A stretch of DNA of 64,000 bases from Amycolatopsis sp. NBRC 101858 (GCF_030269325.1 NZ_BSTD01000008.1:1-64000); one strand, 5' to 3'; shown: positions 7,422-16,274, counted from the first letter of the stretch. Program-made: numbers and translations. Notes: generated from the letters alone by a model not told the origin.

Positions 7422-8657
7422 TCAGACGCTGGAGAGGTCGACGGCGCGGTCGACCTTCCGCCGGTCGAGCACCCGCAGGATGCCTTCCAGCAGGTAGTAG
7501 TCGGCGTAGGGGAGCGACACCTCGATGCCGTCCTCGGCCGGCCGGTTGCGGGTGCAGCGCGCGACGCTCGCCTCGGCCCGGGTGGACTTCGTCGTCAGGC
7601 ACGTCTGCGAGACGGCCTCGAGGATCCGCAGTGCGCTGTCCCGGTACTGCGTGCGGTGCGTGATCTCGGCGAGGTCGAGCAGGCCGCAGGCCATGATCAC
7701 GCCGGCGGAGGCGTCCTTGACGTCGTTCGGTGCCTGCGGCGCGAGGTAGTCCCACACCGGCACGTGGTCGGCTGTCAGATGCGACAGCGCGAAGTCGGCC
7801 AGTCGCCGCGCGGTGGTCAGGAACTCCTGGTCACCGGTGCGGCGGTGGATCGTCGTGAACCCGTAGACGCCCCACGCCTGCCCGCGCGACCAGCACGACG
7901 TCGGGCTGTAGCCCTGCACCGTGTTGGGCCCGATCGGCGCGCCGGTGACGGGGTCGAAGTCGAAGACGTGCGGGGTCGACCCGTCCGGGCGGACGAAGTT
8001 CTTCTGCGCGGTCTTCGCGTGCGCCACGGCGATTTCGAGGTACTGCGGGTCCCCGGTCTGCTTGCTCGCGAAGGCCAGCAGATCGAGGTTCATCATCGTG
8101 TCCATGATGACGCGGCCGGCGTCCTTCGGGTCGGACAGCGCACCCCAGGCGCGGATGAACTTCCCGGCCGGGTTGTACCGCTTGATCAGCGACGCCGCGG
8201 CCTGCACCGCGCCCGCCTTCCACCTGTCGTCCCCGGTGAGCCGCCACGCGGTCACCCACGACGGGTAGAAGAGGAAACCGAGGTCGTGCGTGCCGGTGTC
8301 GTTCTGGCGCGGCGCGAGTTTCTCCGCGGACGCCAGCGCGAGGGTCTTGAATTGTTCGTCGCCGCTGTGCAGGTACGCCAGCCACAACTGGCCGGGCCAG
8401 AATCCGCCGACCCAGTCGCCATTCTGCGAATAGGTCCACTTTTCGAACTTCGTGCCGACCGGAAACGCGGTGACGCCGGGCGCCACCGCGCGCAGCTTGG
8501 CTACCGCGTAGTCGGCCGCTTGGCGGAGCGTCCGGGTGGCGGATGCCTGGTCAAAAGTGGTCGAAGTGCTCGCGGCCGCGGCCGCGGAGGTGCTGGCGCT
8601 CACCGCCACCGCGGCACCGGCCGCGGTGGTCAGCAGGGTTCTCCGGGTAACGCTCAC
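7422..8657 (-). CDS. GH88 unsaturated glucuronyl hydrolase, Tat-exported
   Basis: I prefer the GTG at 8657, giving VSVTRRTLLTTAAG, a twin-arginine signal; an upstream in-frame GTG at 8720 adds 21 residues with no signal-like features. The 411-residue enzyme has GH88 features: GDWVGGFWPGQLWLAY, TMMNLDLLAFA (the MNLD aspartate corresponds to one catalytic Asp), CWSRGQAWGVYGF and a C-terminal SLPYADYYLLEGI. Family 88 enzymes hydrate and cleave 4,5-unsaturated glucuronyl or galacturonyl ends left by polysaccharide lyases. It fits with the GH28/GH105/GH29 genes at 16-22 kb as a secreted uronic-polymer system. It is separated from the upstream SH3 gene by a terminator. Confidence 0.88.
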   Translation of the reverse strand: MSVTRRTLLTTAAGAAVAVSASTSAAAAASTSTTFDQASATRTLRQAADYAVAKLRAVAPGVTAFPVGTKFEKWTYSQNGDWVGGFWPGQLWLAYLHSGDEQFKTLALASAEKLAPRQNDTGTHDLGFLFYPSWVTAWRLTGDDRWKAGAVQAAASLIKRYNPAGKFIRAWGALSDPKDAGRVIMDTMMNLDLLAFASKQTGDPQYLEIAVAHAKTAQKNFVRPDGSTPHVFDFDPVTGAPIGPNTVQGYSPTSCWSRGQAWGVYGFTTIHRRTGDQEFLTTARRLADFALSHLTADHVPVWDYLAPQAPNDVKDASAGVIMACGLLDLAEITHRTQYRDSALRILEAVSQTCLTTKSTRAEASVARCTRNRPAEDGIEVSLPYADYYLLEGILRVLDRRKVDRAVDLSSV

Positions 8658-8794
8658 AGGTGCCCGCCATTCCGTGTGGGGAAATGTTCCAGGTGCTCGG
8701 GAGTTTTCCACAATCGTCACGACGTTGTACAGCGGGCGGGCATTCGTTCAGGAGTGTGAATGATGGACCGGTGAGCGGAATACCCCGGAAAAGG

Positions 8795-8827
8795 GCGAAG
8801 GCCCGGCGGGGGACACCGGGCCTTCGC
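8795..8827 (-). terminator. Terminator after the leftward SH3 gene
   Basis: GCGAAGGCCCGG (8795-8806) pairs with CCGGGCCTTCGC (8816-8827). On the minus strand a CCCTTTTCC tail follows. It separates the SH3 gene at 8889-10103 from GH88. Confidence 0.75.
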
Positions 8828-8888
8828 TTTTCTCGCGGGGGTGAGGGCAGTCAACCACGCGAAACTCGGGGTTCGATCGAGCCGCCGT

Positions 8889-10103
8889 TCAGCACAGGGG
8901 AGCGACCGGTTCGTCGGAGCCCGTCTGCAGGTAGGTGTCCGACACGTAGTTGTTCGGGCCGATCCGGTCCCAGATCGTGCTGGTGCCGAACGTGCCGGTG
9001 ACGCTGTCGCCCAGGACGTAGCACTCGATGTTGACCTTGGCGTAGTTCGCCGCGAGGCCCTTGACCGCCGCCGACGTGCTCGCGCTCGCCCGGACGTTCA
9101 TCGGGTCGCCCGCGGTCTTCACGGTGCCGGTCGGGCCGGTGCCCGTCCACAGGTACGTGACGTTCAGGTTCCCGTTGTCCGACATGCCGAGCCCGTCGTA
9201 GAAGACGCCGTCGGCGAGGTCGATGCCGGCCGGGTTGCCGACCTTGTAGCCGAGGTCGTCCTTGCCGCCGTTGTAGCCGTTGTGGTAGGCGGCGTACGCC
9301 TCGGGCTGCCCCTGCGGGAGGTCCTTGTACTCGTACCGCACGGAAGCCGGGTTCCAGTAGTCGTCCTTGGTGTTCCACGGGCCCACATCCCACACCGGCG
9401 CGTACTCGCAGCGGCTGTTGTCCGTCTTGCAGACGCGGACGCTGTAGGAGCCGGAGGCCTTGGGCGAGAGCCCGCGCCCGGACGGCAGGGCGACGAAGTG
9501 GTCGCGGCTGGTGATCACGTGGCCGTTGGCGGTCGTGTGGCCCGTGAGGCCTTCGCGGGTGCCGAAGATCTTGTAGGTCAGCGCGGCCGTGGCGGCCAGC
9601 GCGTTCACCTGCGGGACGCGGTCCGCGCTGAACGCGACGCCGCGCACCGACGGGCGGACGCCGTCGGTGTCGCTGTGCAGGCTGATCCGCGCCTGCACGG
9701 CGCTGACGGCGGTCTTGAACGCGGTGCCGGCGGGCGTCCACTCGGTCCAGTCGTCCGCGCCGGTGCGGCCGCGGACCTCGACGTCGACCGCCGTGCCCTG
9801 GGGGGTGTCGGCGGACAGCTGCGCGCTGACGCGGTTCGCCGGCGAGCCCAGCGCGTGCTCGGCGGTGATGAGGCTGCCTTCACTGCCGGCGAAGACCTGC
9901 GCGGTTCTGTGCCAGGCGGCGTCGGCCAGGGTCAGGGATCCACCCGCCCCGGTCACGTTGACGTCGTCGTAGTCCACAGTGGACACGTCGGCGGTCCAGG
10001 TGGCGTTGGTGGCGGCCTCGGCGGGGGCTCCGGCCAGCGCCGTCACCGCCCCGGCGGCCAGAACCGCCGCGGTCACGCGGCCGGCTTTCTTGATCCGGAT
10101 CAT
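8889..10103 (-). CDS. Secreted protein with C-terminal SH3-like module (SARP-box gene 1)
   Basis: The 404-residue protein starts at an ATG behind GAGAGGAGA and has a Sec signal (about 1-30, AGAPAEA). Residues about 35-185 form a beta-rich region of unknown family. About 190-320 contains VWDVGPWNTKDDYWNP and NPAGIDLADGVFYD, a block recurrent in secreted actinomycete proteins and possibly a hydrolase-like fold. The last ~80 residues, starting TGTVKTAGDPMNVRA, are an SH3-like (wall-binding) module very close to that of the gene at 13215. Its promoter carries a SARP-type direct repeat (10146-10177). A role at the cell wall is inferred. Confidence 0.8.
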   Translation of the reverse strand: MIRIKKAGRVTAAVLAAGAVTALAGAPAEAATNATWTADVSTVDYDDVNVTGAGGSLTLADAAWHRTAQVFAGSEGSLITAEHALGSPANRVSAQLSADTPQGTAVDVEVRGRTGADDWTEWTPAGTAFKTAVSAVQARISLHSDTDGVRPSVRGVAFSADRVPQVNALAATAALTYKIFGTREGLTGHTTANGHVITSRDHFVALPSGRGLSPKASGSYSVRVCKTDNSRCEYAPVWDVGPWNTKDDYWNPASVRYEYKDLPQGQPEAYAAYHNGYNGGKDDLGYKVGNPAGIDLADGVFYDGLGMSDNGNLNVTYLWTGTGPTGTVKTAGDPMNVRASASTSAAVKGLAANYAKVNIECYVLGDSVTGTFGTSTIWDRIGPNNYVSDTYLQTGSDEPVAPLC

Positions 10104-10145
10104 CCCCGGTTCTCCTCTCGCACTCGTTCACTCGAACGTGGCGAA

Positions 10146-10177
10146 AGACTGACGGGGTGGCGTACATGATCCGTACA
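10146..10177 (-). promoter_or_regulatory. SARP-type box and -10 of the leftward SH3 gene
   Basis: Read on the minus strand: TGTACGG (10177-10171), 4 bases, TGTACGC (10166-10160), 8 bases, then CAGTCT (10151-10146). Heptamers repeating every 11 bp with the last one 8 bp from the -10 is the geometry of SARP (AfsR/ActII-ORF4) activator sites. The SARP gene ends 5 bp away at 10182. Confidence 0.75.
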
Positions 10178-10181
10178 AGCA

Positions 10182-13115
10182 TCAGGCGGAAGCGATGTGC
10201 GGCGGCTCCGCCACCGAGGTCACGGGCTCCGGTGGCCGCGACGAGAGCTCCCGCCAGATCGCCAGCGCGCGCTCCGAATAGTCCCGGGACCGCTCCGGCT
10301 GCGACAACGCCCGGTGCAGCTCGCCGAGCAGCTGCGACACCTCGGCCTCCGACCGCCGGTCGCCGTTGCGGCGGTGCACCGAAAGCGAGTTCACCAGCAA
10401 CAGCTGCGCGTGCGCGAAGTCCCCGCTGTGCAGGCACAGCTCGCCGAGGTTCTGGTTCGCGTACCCGACGCAGTGGTCGTCGCCGAGTTCGGTGAAGATC
10501 GCGATCGCCTGGTCGACGTGCTCGCGGGCCGCCGCCAGGTTGCCCTGGTGCTGGAAGAGCAACCCCAGCCGCTTGTACGCGTGCGCCTCGCGGTGGCGGT
10601 CGCCGATCGCCGCCGACAGCTCCAGCGCGTCGGTGAACCAGCGCTTCGCCGCCGCGTAGCAGCCGCGCGACATCCACACCGCGCCCGCGCCGAGGCGCGC
10701 CACCGCTTCGCCGTTCGGGTCGCCTTCCTCCGCGAACAGCTTCAGCGCTTCGTGGCAGTGGTCGAGCGCGAGGCCGTCCTCGCCGTCGATGCGCAGGATC
10801 GTGGCCAGGCCGGTCAGCGCGATCGCCACGCCCTGGGCGTCGCCGACCCGCTCGAACAGCGCCTTCGACTCCTCGAACGCCACCCGCGAACTCGCGTATT
10901 CGTCCTGGTAGAGCAGGTACTGGCCGAGGTTGCGCTGCACGACCGCCTCCGCGCGCAGCGAACCCGTCCGGCGGGCCGCCGCGAGGGCGATCGTGTGCGT
11001 GCTGTGCCAGTCGTCCTGGTGCCCGCGCAGGTCGAAGTACGGCGTCAGCGCCGACGCCAGCTGCCAGGCCAGGTCGTCGAAACCCTGCTCGGCGGCCAGC
11101 GAAACCGCCGCGACGCTCGTGTTCCGCTCGGCCGCGAACCACGCGGCGGGGTCGTCGGGCAGCACGTCCGCGGGCACCGCCGGCCGCGGCAGCTCCTCGT
11201 CGCAGTACATGCCGAAGAAGTGCAGCGGCATCCGGCGCGCGGCTTCCAAAGCCAGCGCCAGGTACCCCTCGAGAACCCGCCGAAGTCCCGCGCGCGTCTT
11301 CGCCGCGTCACTCTGCTCCGCCAGCTCGACCGCGTACACGCGCAACAGGTCGTGCAGCCGGTAGCGCGGCTGCCCGGCCGAATCCGATCCGACAAGCTCG
11401 ACGAGGTGGCCGTCGACCAGCACGTCGAGGACGTCCTCGGCCTCGCGGCGGCCCAGCACGGCCGCGACCGCCCACGCCGGGAACTGCACCGGCCCGAGCA
11501 GGCCGAGCCCGCGGAACGCCGTGGCCGCCGACATCGGCAGCAGGTCGTAGGACAGCGTCACGCTCGCGCGGACGGCGAGGTCGCCGACGCGCAGCTCGTC
11601 GAGCCGGCGGTGTTCGTCGCGCAGGCGGTCGGCCAGCAGCCGCAGCGTCCAGCCGGGCCGGTTCGTCAGCTTCGCGCCGGCCACCCGGATCGCCAGCGGC
11701 AGGTGCCCGCACTGGCGCAGGATCGCCGCGGCGCTCTCCGGCTCGGCGGCCACCCGCTCGGTGCCCACGATGCCCTGCAGGAGCATCGCGCCTTCGTCCT
11801 CGGGCAGGAGGTCGACGTCGACCGGCGTGGCCCCGGGGAGCCCGGGCAGCCGGAGCCGGCTGGTCACCAGCACCGCGCACGCGCCGGCGCCGGGCAGCAG
11901 CGGGCGCACCTGGGCGGCGCTGCCGGCGTCGTCGAGCACGACGCACATCCGCCGTCCGGCCAGCCGCGAGCGCAGCAGCGCCGAGCGTTCGGCCGGTTCC
12001 CGCGGCAGGCCGGCGTCCGGGATGCCCAGCGCCCGCAGCAGTTCCGCGAGCACGCCCATCGGCGCCCGCGGCGACGACGACGTGCCGGCCAGGTCGACGT
12101 GCAGCTGGCCGTCGGGGAAGTCGTCGCGCACGGCGTGCGCGATCCGGATGGCGACCGCCGACTTCCCGACGCCGGGGGCGCCGGAGAGCACGACCACCGC
12201 GGGCGTGCCGGAGTCCGCGCGCTCGCGCAGCAGCCCGGCGACCTCGCGCAGCACGTCGTCGCGGCCGGTGAAGTCCGGCAGGTCGAGCGGCAGCTGGCAG
12301 ACCGGTACGAAGTCCGCCGGACGCCCGGCGGGCACGCTTTCGACCACCAGCGTCGCGCGCAGCTCCCGCAGCTTCGCGCCCGGTTCGGCGCCGAGCTCCT
12401 CGCGCAGCACCCGCTCGGCCGATGCGTACGCCTCGACGGCGTCCGCGGTCCGGCCGGCGGCGCGCAGCGCGACGATCAGCTGCGCCCACAGCTCTTCCCG
12501 CAGCGGGTGCTCGGTGACGAGGCCGCGCAGCTCGGCGACGGCCTCGCCGCAGCGGCCGAGGTCGATCCGCGCGCGCAGGCGCTGTTCCTGCACCGACAGG
12601 CGGAGCTCGGCGAGCCGGGCGACGCTCGCGCCCCAGCTGTGGTCGTGCGGGAGTCCTTCGAGGACTTCGCCGCGCCACAGCGCTTCGGCCCGGTCGAGCA
12701 GTTTGAGAGCGCTCTCGGCATCGGCGCGATCGAGCGCTTCCTGCGCCTCGCCGGCCAAGGCCGTGAACGCGAGGTGGTCCAGTTCCTCCGGCGACGCGGT
12801 CAGCAGGTAGCCGGAGGCCCGGCTGCTGATCCGGTCGCCGAGGCCGGGGTCTAACTCGGCGAACCGCCTCCGGAGCGAATGGACGTACGTGCGGATGTTC
12901 GCCGCGGCCGAGCGCGGGGCCGATTCCGGCCACAGCACCTCGACCAGCACGTCGGCGGACACGACGACGTTCGGCTGCAGCGCCAGCGCGGCCAGCAGCA
13001 GCCGGGGCTTCGGCCCGCCGAGCGGGATCACCTGCCCGGAAGCGGTGACCTCCAGCGGACCGAGGACGCGGATGGTAAGCGAGGTGGCCTCAACCTGCCC
13101 GATGAGTTCCCCCAT
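10182..13115 (-). CDS. AfsR-type SARP transcriptional regulator (BTAD, NB-ARC ATPase, TPR)
   Basis: This 977-residue regulator begins MGELIGQVEATSLTIRVLGP. Domains in order: OmpR-type winged helix (about 14-105, with GGPKPRLLLAALAL), bacterial transcriptional activation domain BTAD (about 112-260), an NB-ARC STAND ATPase (Walker A GAPGVGKSAVAIR at about 315; Walker B MCVVLDDAG at about 395), then helical TPR repeats to the C-terminus, where repeats such as NLGQYLLYQDEYA and KRLGLLFQHQGN are visible. SARPs activate promoters by binding 11-bp-period direct repeats near the -35. Such repeats occur at both flanking SH3 genes, the likely targets. The protein lacks the Ser/Thr kinase neighbour (AfsK) in this window. 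Confidence 0.93.
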   Translation of the reverse strand: MGELIGQVEATSLTIRVLGPLEVTASGQVIPLGGPKPRLLLAALALQPNVVVSADVLVEVLWPESAPRSAAANIRTYVHSLRRRFAELDPGLGDRISSRASGYLLTASPEELDHLAFTALAGEAQEALDRADAESALKLLDRAEALWRGEVLEGLPHDHSWGASVARLAELRLSVQEQRLRARIDLGRCGEAVAELRGLVTEHPLREELWAQLIVALRAAGRTADAVEAYASAERVLREELGAEPGAKLRELRATLVVESVPAGRPADFVPVCQLPLDLPDFTGRDDVLREVAGLLRERADSGTPAVVVLSGAPGVGKSAVAIRIAHAVRDDFPDGQLHVDLAGTSSSPRAPMGVLAELLRALGIPDAGLPREPAERSALLRSRLAGRRMCVVLDDAGSAAQVRPLLPGAGACAVLVTSRLRLPGLPGATPVDVDLLPEDEGAMLLQGIVGTERVAAEPESAAAILRQCGHLPLAIRVAGAKLTNRPGWTLRLLADRLRDEHRRLDELRVGDLAVRASVTLSYDLLPMSAATAFRGLGLLGPVQFPAWAVAAVLGRREAEDVLDVLVDGHLVELVGSDSAGQPRYRLHDLLRVYAVELAEQSDAAKTRAGLRRVLEGYLALALEAARRMPLHFFGMYCDEELPRPAVPADVLPDDPAAWFAAERNTSVAAVSLAAEQGFDDLAWQLASALTPYFDLRGHQDDWHSTHTIALAAARRTGSLRAEAVVQRNLGQYLLYQDEYASSRVAFEESKALFERVGDAQGVAIALTGLATILRIDGEDGLALDHCHEALKLFAEEGDPNGEAVARLGAGAVWMSRGCYAAAKRWFTDALELSAAIGDRHREAHAYKRLGLLFQHQGNLAAAREHVDQAIAIFTELGDDHCVGYANQNLGELCLHSGDFAHAQLLLVNSLSVHRRNGDRRSEAEVSQLLGELHRALSQPERSRDYSERALAIWRELSSRPPEPVTSVAEPPHIASA

Positions 13116-13176
13116 GAGCGGATGCTATGACCCGTTCGACGCCGGGGATAGATCCATTCGGAGTGTCCGTGGCCTT

Positions 13177-13208
13177 TGTACGAGTCGTGTACGGGCCGGG
13201 GTCACGCT
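13177..13208 (+). promoter_or_regulatory. SARP-type box and -10 of the rightward SH3 gene
   Basis: TGTACGA (13177-13183), 4 bases, TGTACGG (13188-13194), 8 bases, CACGCT (13203-13208), 6 bases, ATG (13215). Sequence and spacing match the box upstream of the other SH3 gene. With no Shine-Dalgarno visible, the transcript is probably leaderless. Confidence 0.78.
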
Positions 13209-13214
13209 CCCGCC

Positions 13215-13871
13215 ATGAAGCGTTCGAATCTCCGGCGCACGGCCGGATTGGGACTCGTCCTCGCGACGGTCGGCGCGCTGGCGGTGGGCGGCGCGCTCGA
13301 AGCGTCGGCAGCAGCGAGCGGCACTGTCAAGACCGCGGGTGACCCGCTCAACGTCCGCCGGGCACCCACCGCGGGGGCCACGGCCGTCAAGACCGTCGCG
13401 AACGGCGCGTCGGTCGCCATCGACTGCCAGATCACCGGTTCGTCGGTGACCGGGACCTACGGCACGAGCACGCTGTGGGACTACGTGCCCGCGCTCGGCG
13501 GGTACATCTCGGACACCTACGTCTACACCGGTTCCGACCAGCGGATCGCGCCCGACTGCGGCGTCGGCTCGGGCAGCGGCCAGTGCGCCGACGCCTGCGC
13601 GGGCGAAGGGCAGTACCGCTCGTCCGACTCGCACTTCCTGGTCTACGACACCGATGCCGACGGTTACTCGGCCGTCGTCGCGTACTGGCTCAAGGGCGGC
13701 GCCGGGCCGTTCTACGTCTGGAACTCCGGTGGCGAGGGCACGAAGGTCGACAAGGCGGTGAGCGTCCCGCACGGCGGCTGGGTGTTCTACAAGGTCTGCG
13801 TCGCCAACTACACGACCGCCAAGCCCGACCTGAAGTCCTGCTCCGACGGCATCACCGACTTCGCGGCCTGA
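13215..13871 (+). CDS. Secreted SH3-module protein (SARP-box gene 2)
   Basis: The start is the ATG at 13215 (MKRSNLRRTAGLG), since earlier in-frame codons overlap the SARP box. The 218-residue product has a Sec signal (about 1-34), an SH3-like module beginning SGTVKTAGDPLNVRRAP (about 35-115) and a C-terminal domain of about 95 residues (FLVYDTDADGYSAVVAYWL, GGWVFYKVCVANY) with paired cysteines. The SH3 part aligns closely with the C-terminus of the protein at 8889-10103, including TGTYGTSTLWD and SDTYVYTGSDQ. The two genes diverge around the SARP gene. It probably binds or decorates the wall; enzyme activity is not evident. Confidence 0.82.
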   Translation: MKRSNLRRTAGLGLVLATVGALAVGGALEASAAASGTVKTAGDPLNVRRAPTAGATAVKTVANGASVAIDCQITGSSVTGTYGTSTLWDYVPALGGYISDTYVYTGSDQRIAPDCGVGSGSGQCADACAGEGQYRSSDSHFLVYDTDADGYSAVVAYWLKGGAGPFYVWNSGGEGTKVDKAVSVPHGGWVFYKVCVANYTTAKPDLKSCSDGITDFAA

Positions 13872-13905
13872 CCGCGGCTCCCCTTCCCCGAAAGGCATTT
13901 CCGAC

Positions 13906-15477
13906 ATGGTTCAGGTCAACCGGCGCAAGGTCCTGCTCGGCGGGCTCGCCGCGGTCACCGCCACCGCGGCGTCGGCGGCGCTGCCGTCCTGGGCGAACGC
14001 CCGCACCACGGCGGCCGCGCCCGCCATCCACGACCCCTTCCAGCTCGGCGTCGCCTCCGGCGATCCGCTGCCCGACAGCGTGGTGCTCTGGACGAGACTC
14101 GCGCCGGCGCCGCTCAACGCCGACGGCTTCGGCGGCATGCCGGACGCCACCTACGCGGTCGACTGGGAGATCGCGAACGACCAGGCGTTCTCCTCGATCG
14201 TGCAGAGCGGCTCGGTGAACGCGGTCCGCGCGGCCGCGCACAGCGTCCACATCGAACCGGTGGGGCTGCAGCCGGCACGCGAGTACTTCTACCGGTTCAA
14301 GAGCTCCGGCTACCTCTCACCGGTCGGCCGCACGCGCACCGCGCCCGCCGCCGGCGCCGCGGTCAACCAGCTCAAGTACTGCTTCACCTCCTGCCAGCAC
14401 TGGGAGGAGGGCTACTACCACGCGTACAAGGGCGTCGTGGCCGACGACCCGGACCTGGTGCTGTTCCTCGGCGACTACATCTACGAGAAGAAGTCGGGCC
14501 GCGCCGCGGCGGAGCGCAACCCGCGCAGCCTCGCCGTCCCCGACGACACGACCACGCTGGCGCTCTACCGCGCCCGCCACGGCCAGCACAAGACCGACGC
14601 CGACCTGCAGGCCGCGCACGCGATCGCGCCGTGGGTCGTCGTCTTCGACGACCACGAGGTGATGAACAACTGGAACGGCACCACTTCGCCCGCGTCCACC
14701 GCGCGCAAGGCCGCCGGGTTCCAGGCGTTCTACGAGCACACCCCGATCCGCTCGACGGCGAAGCCGAACGGCGCGTCGATCCAGCTGTACCGGCAGCTCC
14801 TGTGGGGCAACCTGGCGCGGTTCCACATGCTCGACACGCGGCAGTACCGCAACGCCCAGGTGGCTGACCCGTCCGGCTCGGCCGGCCCGGCCTGCACCGA
14901 CATGCGCAACACCTCGCGCAGCATCCTGGGCAGCACCGAGGAGGCGTGGCTGCTCAAGCAGTTCGAGTCGCACCCGGCCACCTGGGACTTCCTCGGCCAG
15001 CAGGTCTTCTTCGCCACGCGCGACGGCGACGGCGACAAGGCCACCTGCGAGAGTCCCGACTCCTGGCAGGGGTACGAGGCCTCGCGCGACCGGATCGCGA
15101 AGGGCTGGGTCGACCGGAAGGTCGCCAACCCGGTCGTGCTCACCGGCGACGTCCACCGGCACTGGGCCGCCGACCTGCGGCTCGACTACTTCGACCACAG
15201 CGACCCGCTGATCGGCTCGGAGCTGGTCACGACGTCGGTGACGAGCAACAGCGACACCGCGACCCCGCCGAGCGCGGCCTGGCTGGCGAACAACCCGCAC
15301 ATCAAATATTGCAAGGGCGAGCGCGGCTACGTCCGCGTCACGACCACGCCGGGGCAGATGCGGGCCGACTTCATGACCACCTCCGACACCAGCGTCTACG
15401 ACCCGGCGTCGGTCGTGATCAAGAACGACGTCAGCTACGTAGTGCAAGCAGGACGGCCTGGCCTGCAGAAGGTCTGA
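13906..15477 (+). CDS. phoD: PhoD-type alkaline phosphatase/phospholipase D, Tat-exported
   Basis: The 523-residue protein starts MVQVNRRKVLLGG, a twin-arginine signal expected for PhoD. An N-terminal fibronectin-like PhoD_N domain (FQLGVASGDPLPDSVVLWTRL, about 43-145) precedes the phosphodiesterase core with LFLGDYIYE (about 186-194), VVFDDHEVMNNW (about 244-255) and LTGDVHRHW (about 410-418), which hold the Fe/Ca ligands. It hydrolyses phosphate mono- and diesters outside the cell. It lies 34 bp after the SH3 gene in the same direction, so it may be co-transcribed from the SARP-box promoter; no PHO-box-like repeat is obvious in the gap. Confidence 0.93.
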   Translation: MVQVNRRKVLLGGLAAVTATAASAALPSWANARTTAAAPAIHDPFQLGVASGDPLPDSVVLWTRLAPAPLNADGFGGMPDATYAVDWEIANDQAFSSIVQSGSVNAVRAAAHSVHIEPVGLQPAREYFYRFKSSGYLSPVGRTRTAPAAGAAVNQLKYCFTSCQHWEEGYYHAYKGVVADDPDLVLFLGDYIYEKKSGRAAAERNPRSLAVPDDTTTLALYRARHGQHKTDADLQAAHAIAPWVVVFDDHEVMNNWNGTTSPASTARKAAGFQAFYEHTPIRSTAKPNGASIQLYRQLLWGNLARFHMLDTRQYRNAQVADPSGSAGPACTDMRNTSRSILGSTEEAWLLKQFESHPATWDFLGQQVFFATRDGDGDKATCESPDSWQGYEASRDRIAKGWVDRKVANPVVLTGDVHRHWAADLRLDYFDHSDPLIGSELVTTSVTSNSDTATPPSAAWLANNPHIKYCKGERGYVRVTTTPGQMRADFMTTSDTSVYDPASVVIKNDVSYVVQAGRPGLQKV

Positions 15478-15501
15478 CACCGGGGCGCTACGCTGAGTGA
15501 C

Positions 15502-16128
15502 GTGAGCGAAGAACTGGGCCTGCGGGAGCGCAAGAAGCTCCGCACGCGGGCGGCGATCTCGACGGCGGCCATCGGGCTCTTCACCGAGCGCGGGTTCGAC
15601 GCCGTCGGGGTCGCCGAGGTGGCGCGGGTGGCCGAGGTGTCCAAGCGGACCCTCTTCGCCTACTTCCCGACGAAGGAGGACCTGGTGCTGCACCGGTTCG
15701 CCGACCACGAGACCGACGCGGCGGACGTCGTCCGCGCCCGCCGGCCCGGGCAGGGTGCGCTGGCGGCCCTGCGGGAGGCGTTCCTGCGGGGGCTCGAAGA
15801 GCGTTCGCCGGTGACCGGCCTGTGCGACGAGCCCGCGGTGCTCGCCGTGTTCCAGCTGGTCACCGGCACGCCGGCGCTGGTGGCGCGGCTCGCGGAGTTC
15901 ACGTCCGCGGGGGAGGCGGCATTGGCCGGGGCGCTCGCCGAGGCCGGCGTCCCGGCACCCGACGCCGGGCTGGCCGCCGCGCAGATCGCGGCCGTCCGGC
16001 GGACGCTGGCCACGGCGAACATGGACGCCGTCGCGGCCGGTGTTCCCGCGGCCCGGCGGCACCCGGAGGCCGTCGTGGCGGCCGAACGGGCGTTCCACCT
16101 GCTGACGTCCGGCGTAGGGTTCGCGTGA
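15502..16128 (+). CDS. TetR-family transcriptional regulator
   Basis: This 208-residue regulator has the TetR DNA-binding domain at residues about 8-60: RAAISTAAIGLFTERGFDAV, VAEVARVAEVSKRTLFAYFPTKEDL. The C-terminal ligand domain is unassignable. The GTG start lies 7 bases after a TACGCT hexamer (15489-15494), with no ribosome site, which indicates a leaderless mRNA. It follows phoD by 24 bp but appears to have its own promoter. A hairpin (16275-16313) follows at a distance. Confidence 0.9.
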   Translation: MSEELGLRERKKLRTRAAISTAAIGLFTERGFDAVGVAEVARVAEVSKRTLFAYFPTKEDLVLHRFADHETDAADVVRARRPGQGALAALREAFLRGLEERSPVTGLCDEPAVLAVFQLVTGTPALVARLAEFTSAGEAALAGALAEAGVPAPDAGLAAAQIAAVRRTLATANMDAVAAGVPAARRHPEAVVAAERAFHLLTSGVGFA

Positions 16129-16149
16129 GCCGCCCGGATCATGCCGGAT

Positions 16150-16167
16150 TCATGGTCCGGACCATGA
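16150..16167. promoter_or_regulatory. 18-bp perfect palindrome, possible GntR/HutC-type operator
   Basis: TCATGGTCCGGACCATGA is fully self-complementary. Its TGGTC..GACCA core resembles HutC-subfamily GntR sites such as the DasR element TGGTCTAGACCA. It lies 22 bp after the TetR stop and 254 bp before GH28. Confidence 0.55.
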
Positions 16168-16274
16168 CGAATGCACGTTTTCGCCGGGCTCCGCGAAGGT
16201 AGACTGCGAAAATCCCGAAAGGACGCCGGAGTCCGCCCGGTGCCCCCATCGTCTTGTCGTCCACACGAACACCG

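Noticed and set aside
8658..8720. GTG at 8720 as GH88 start
   Set aside because: The 21 extra residues precede a complete twin-arginine signal and no ribosome site supports the upstream start, though it is not excluded.
10197..12854. 885-codon plus-strand open frame opposite the SARP gene
   Set aside because: It is antisense to clear BTAD, NB-ARC and TPR coding sequence; no recognisable motif or start signal.
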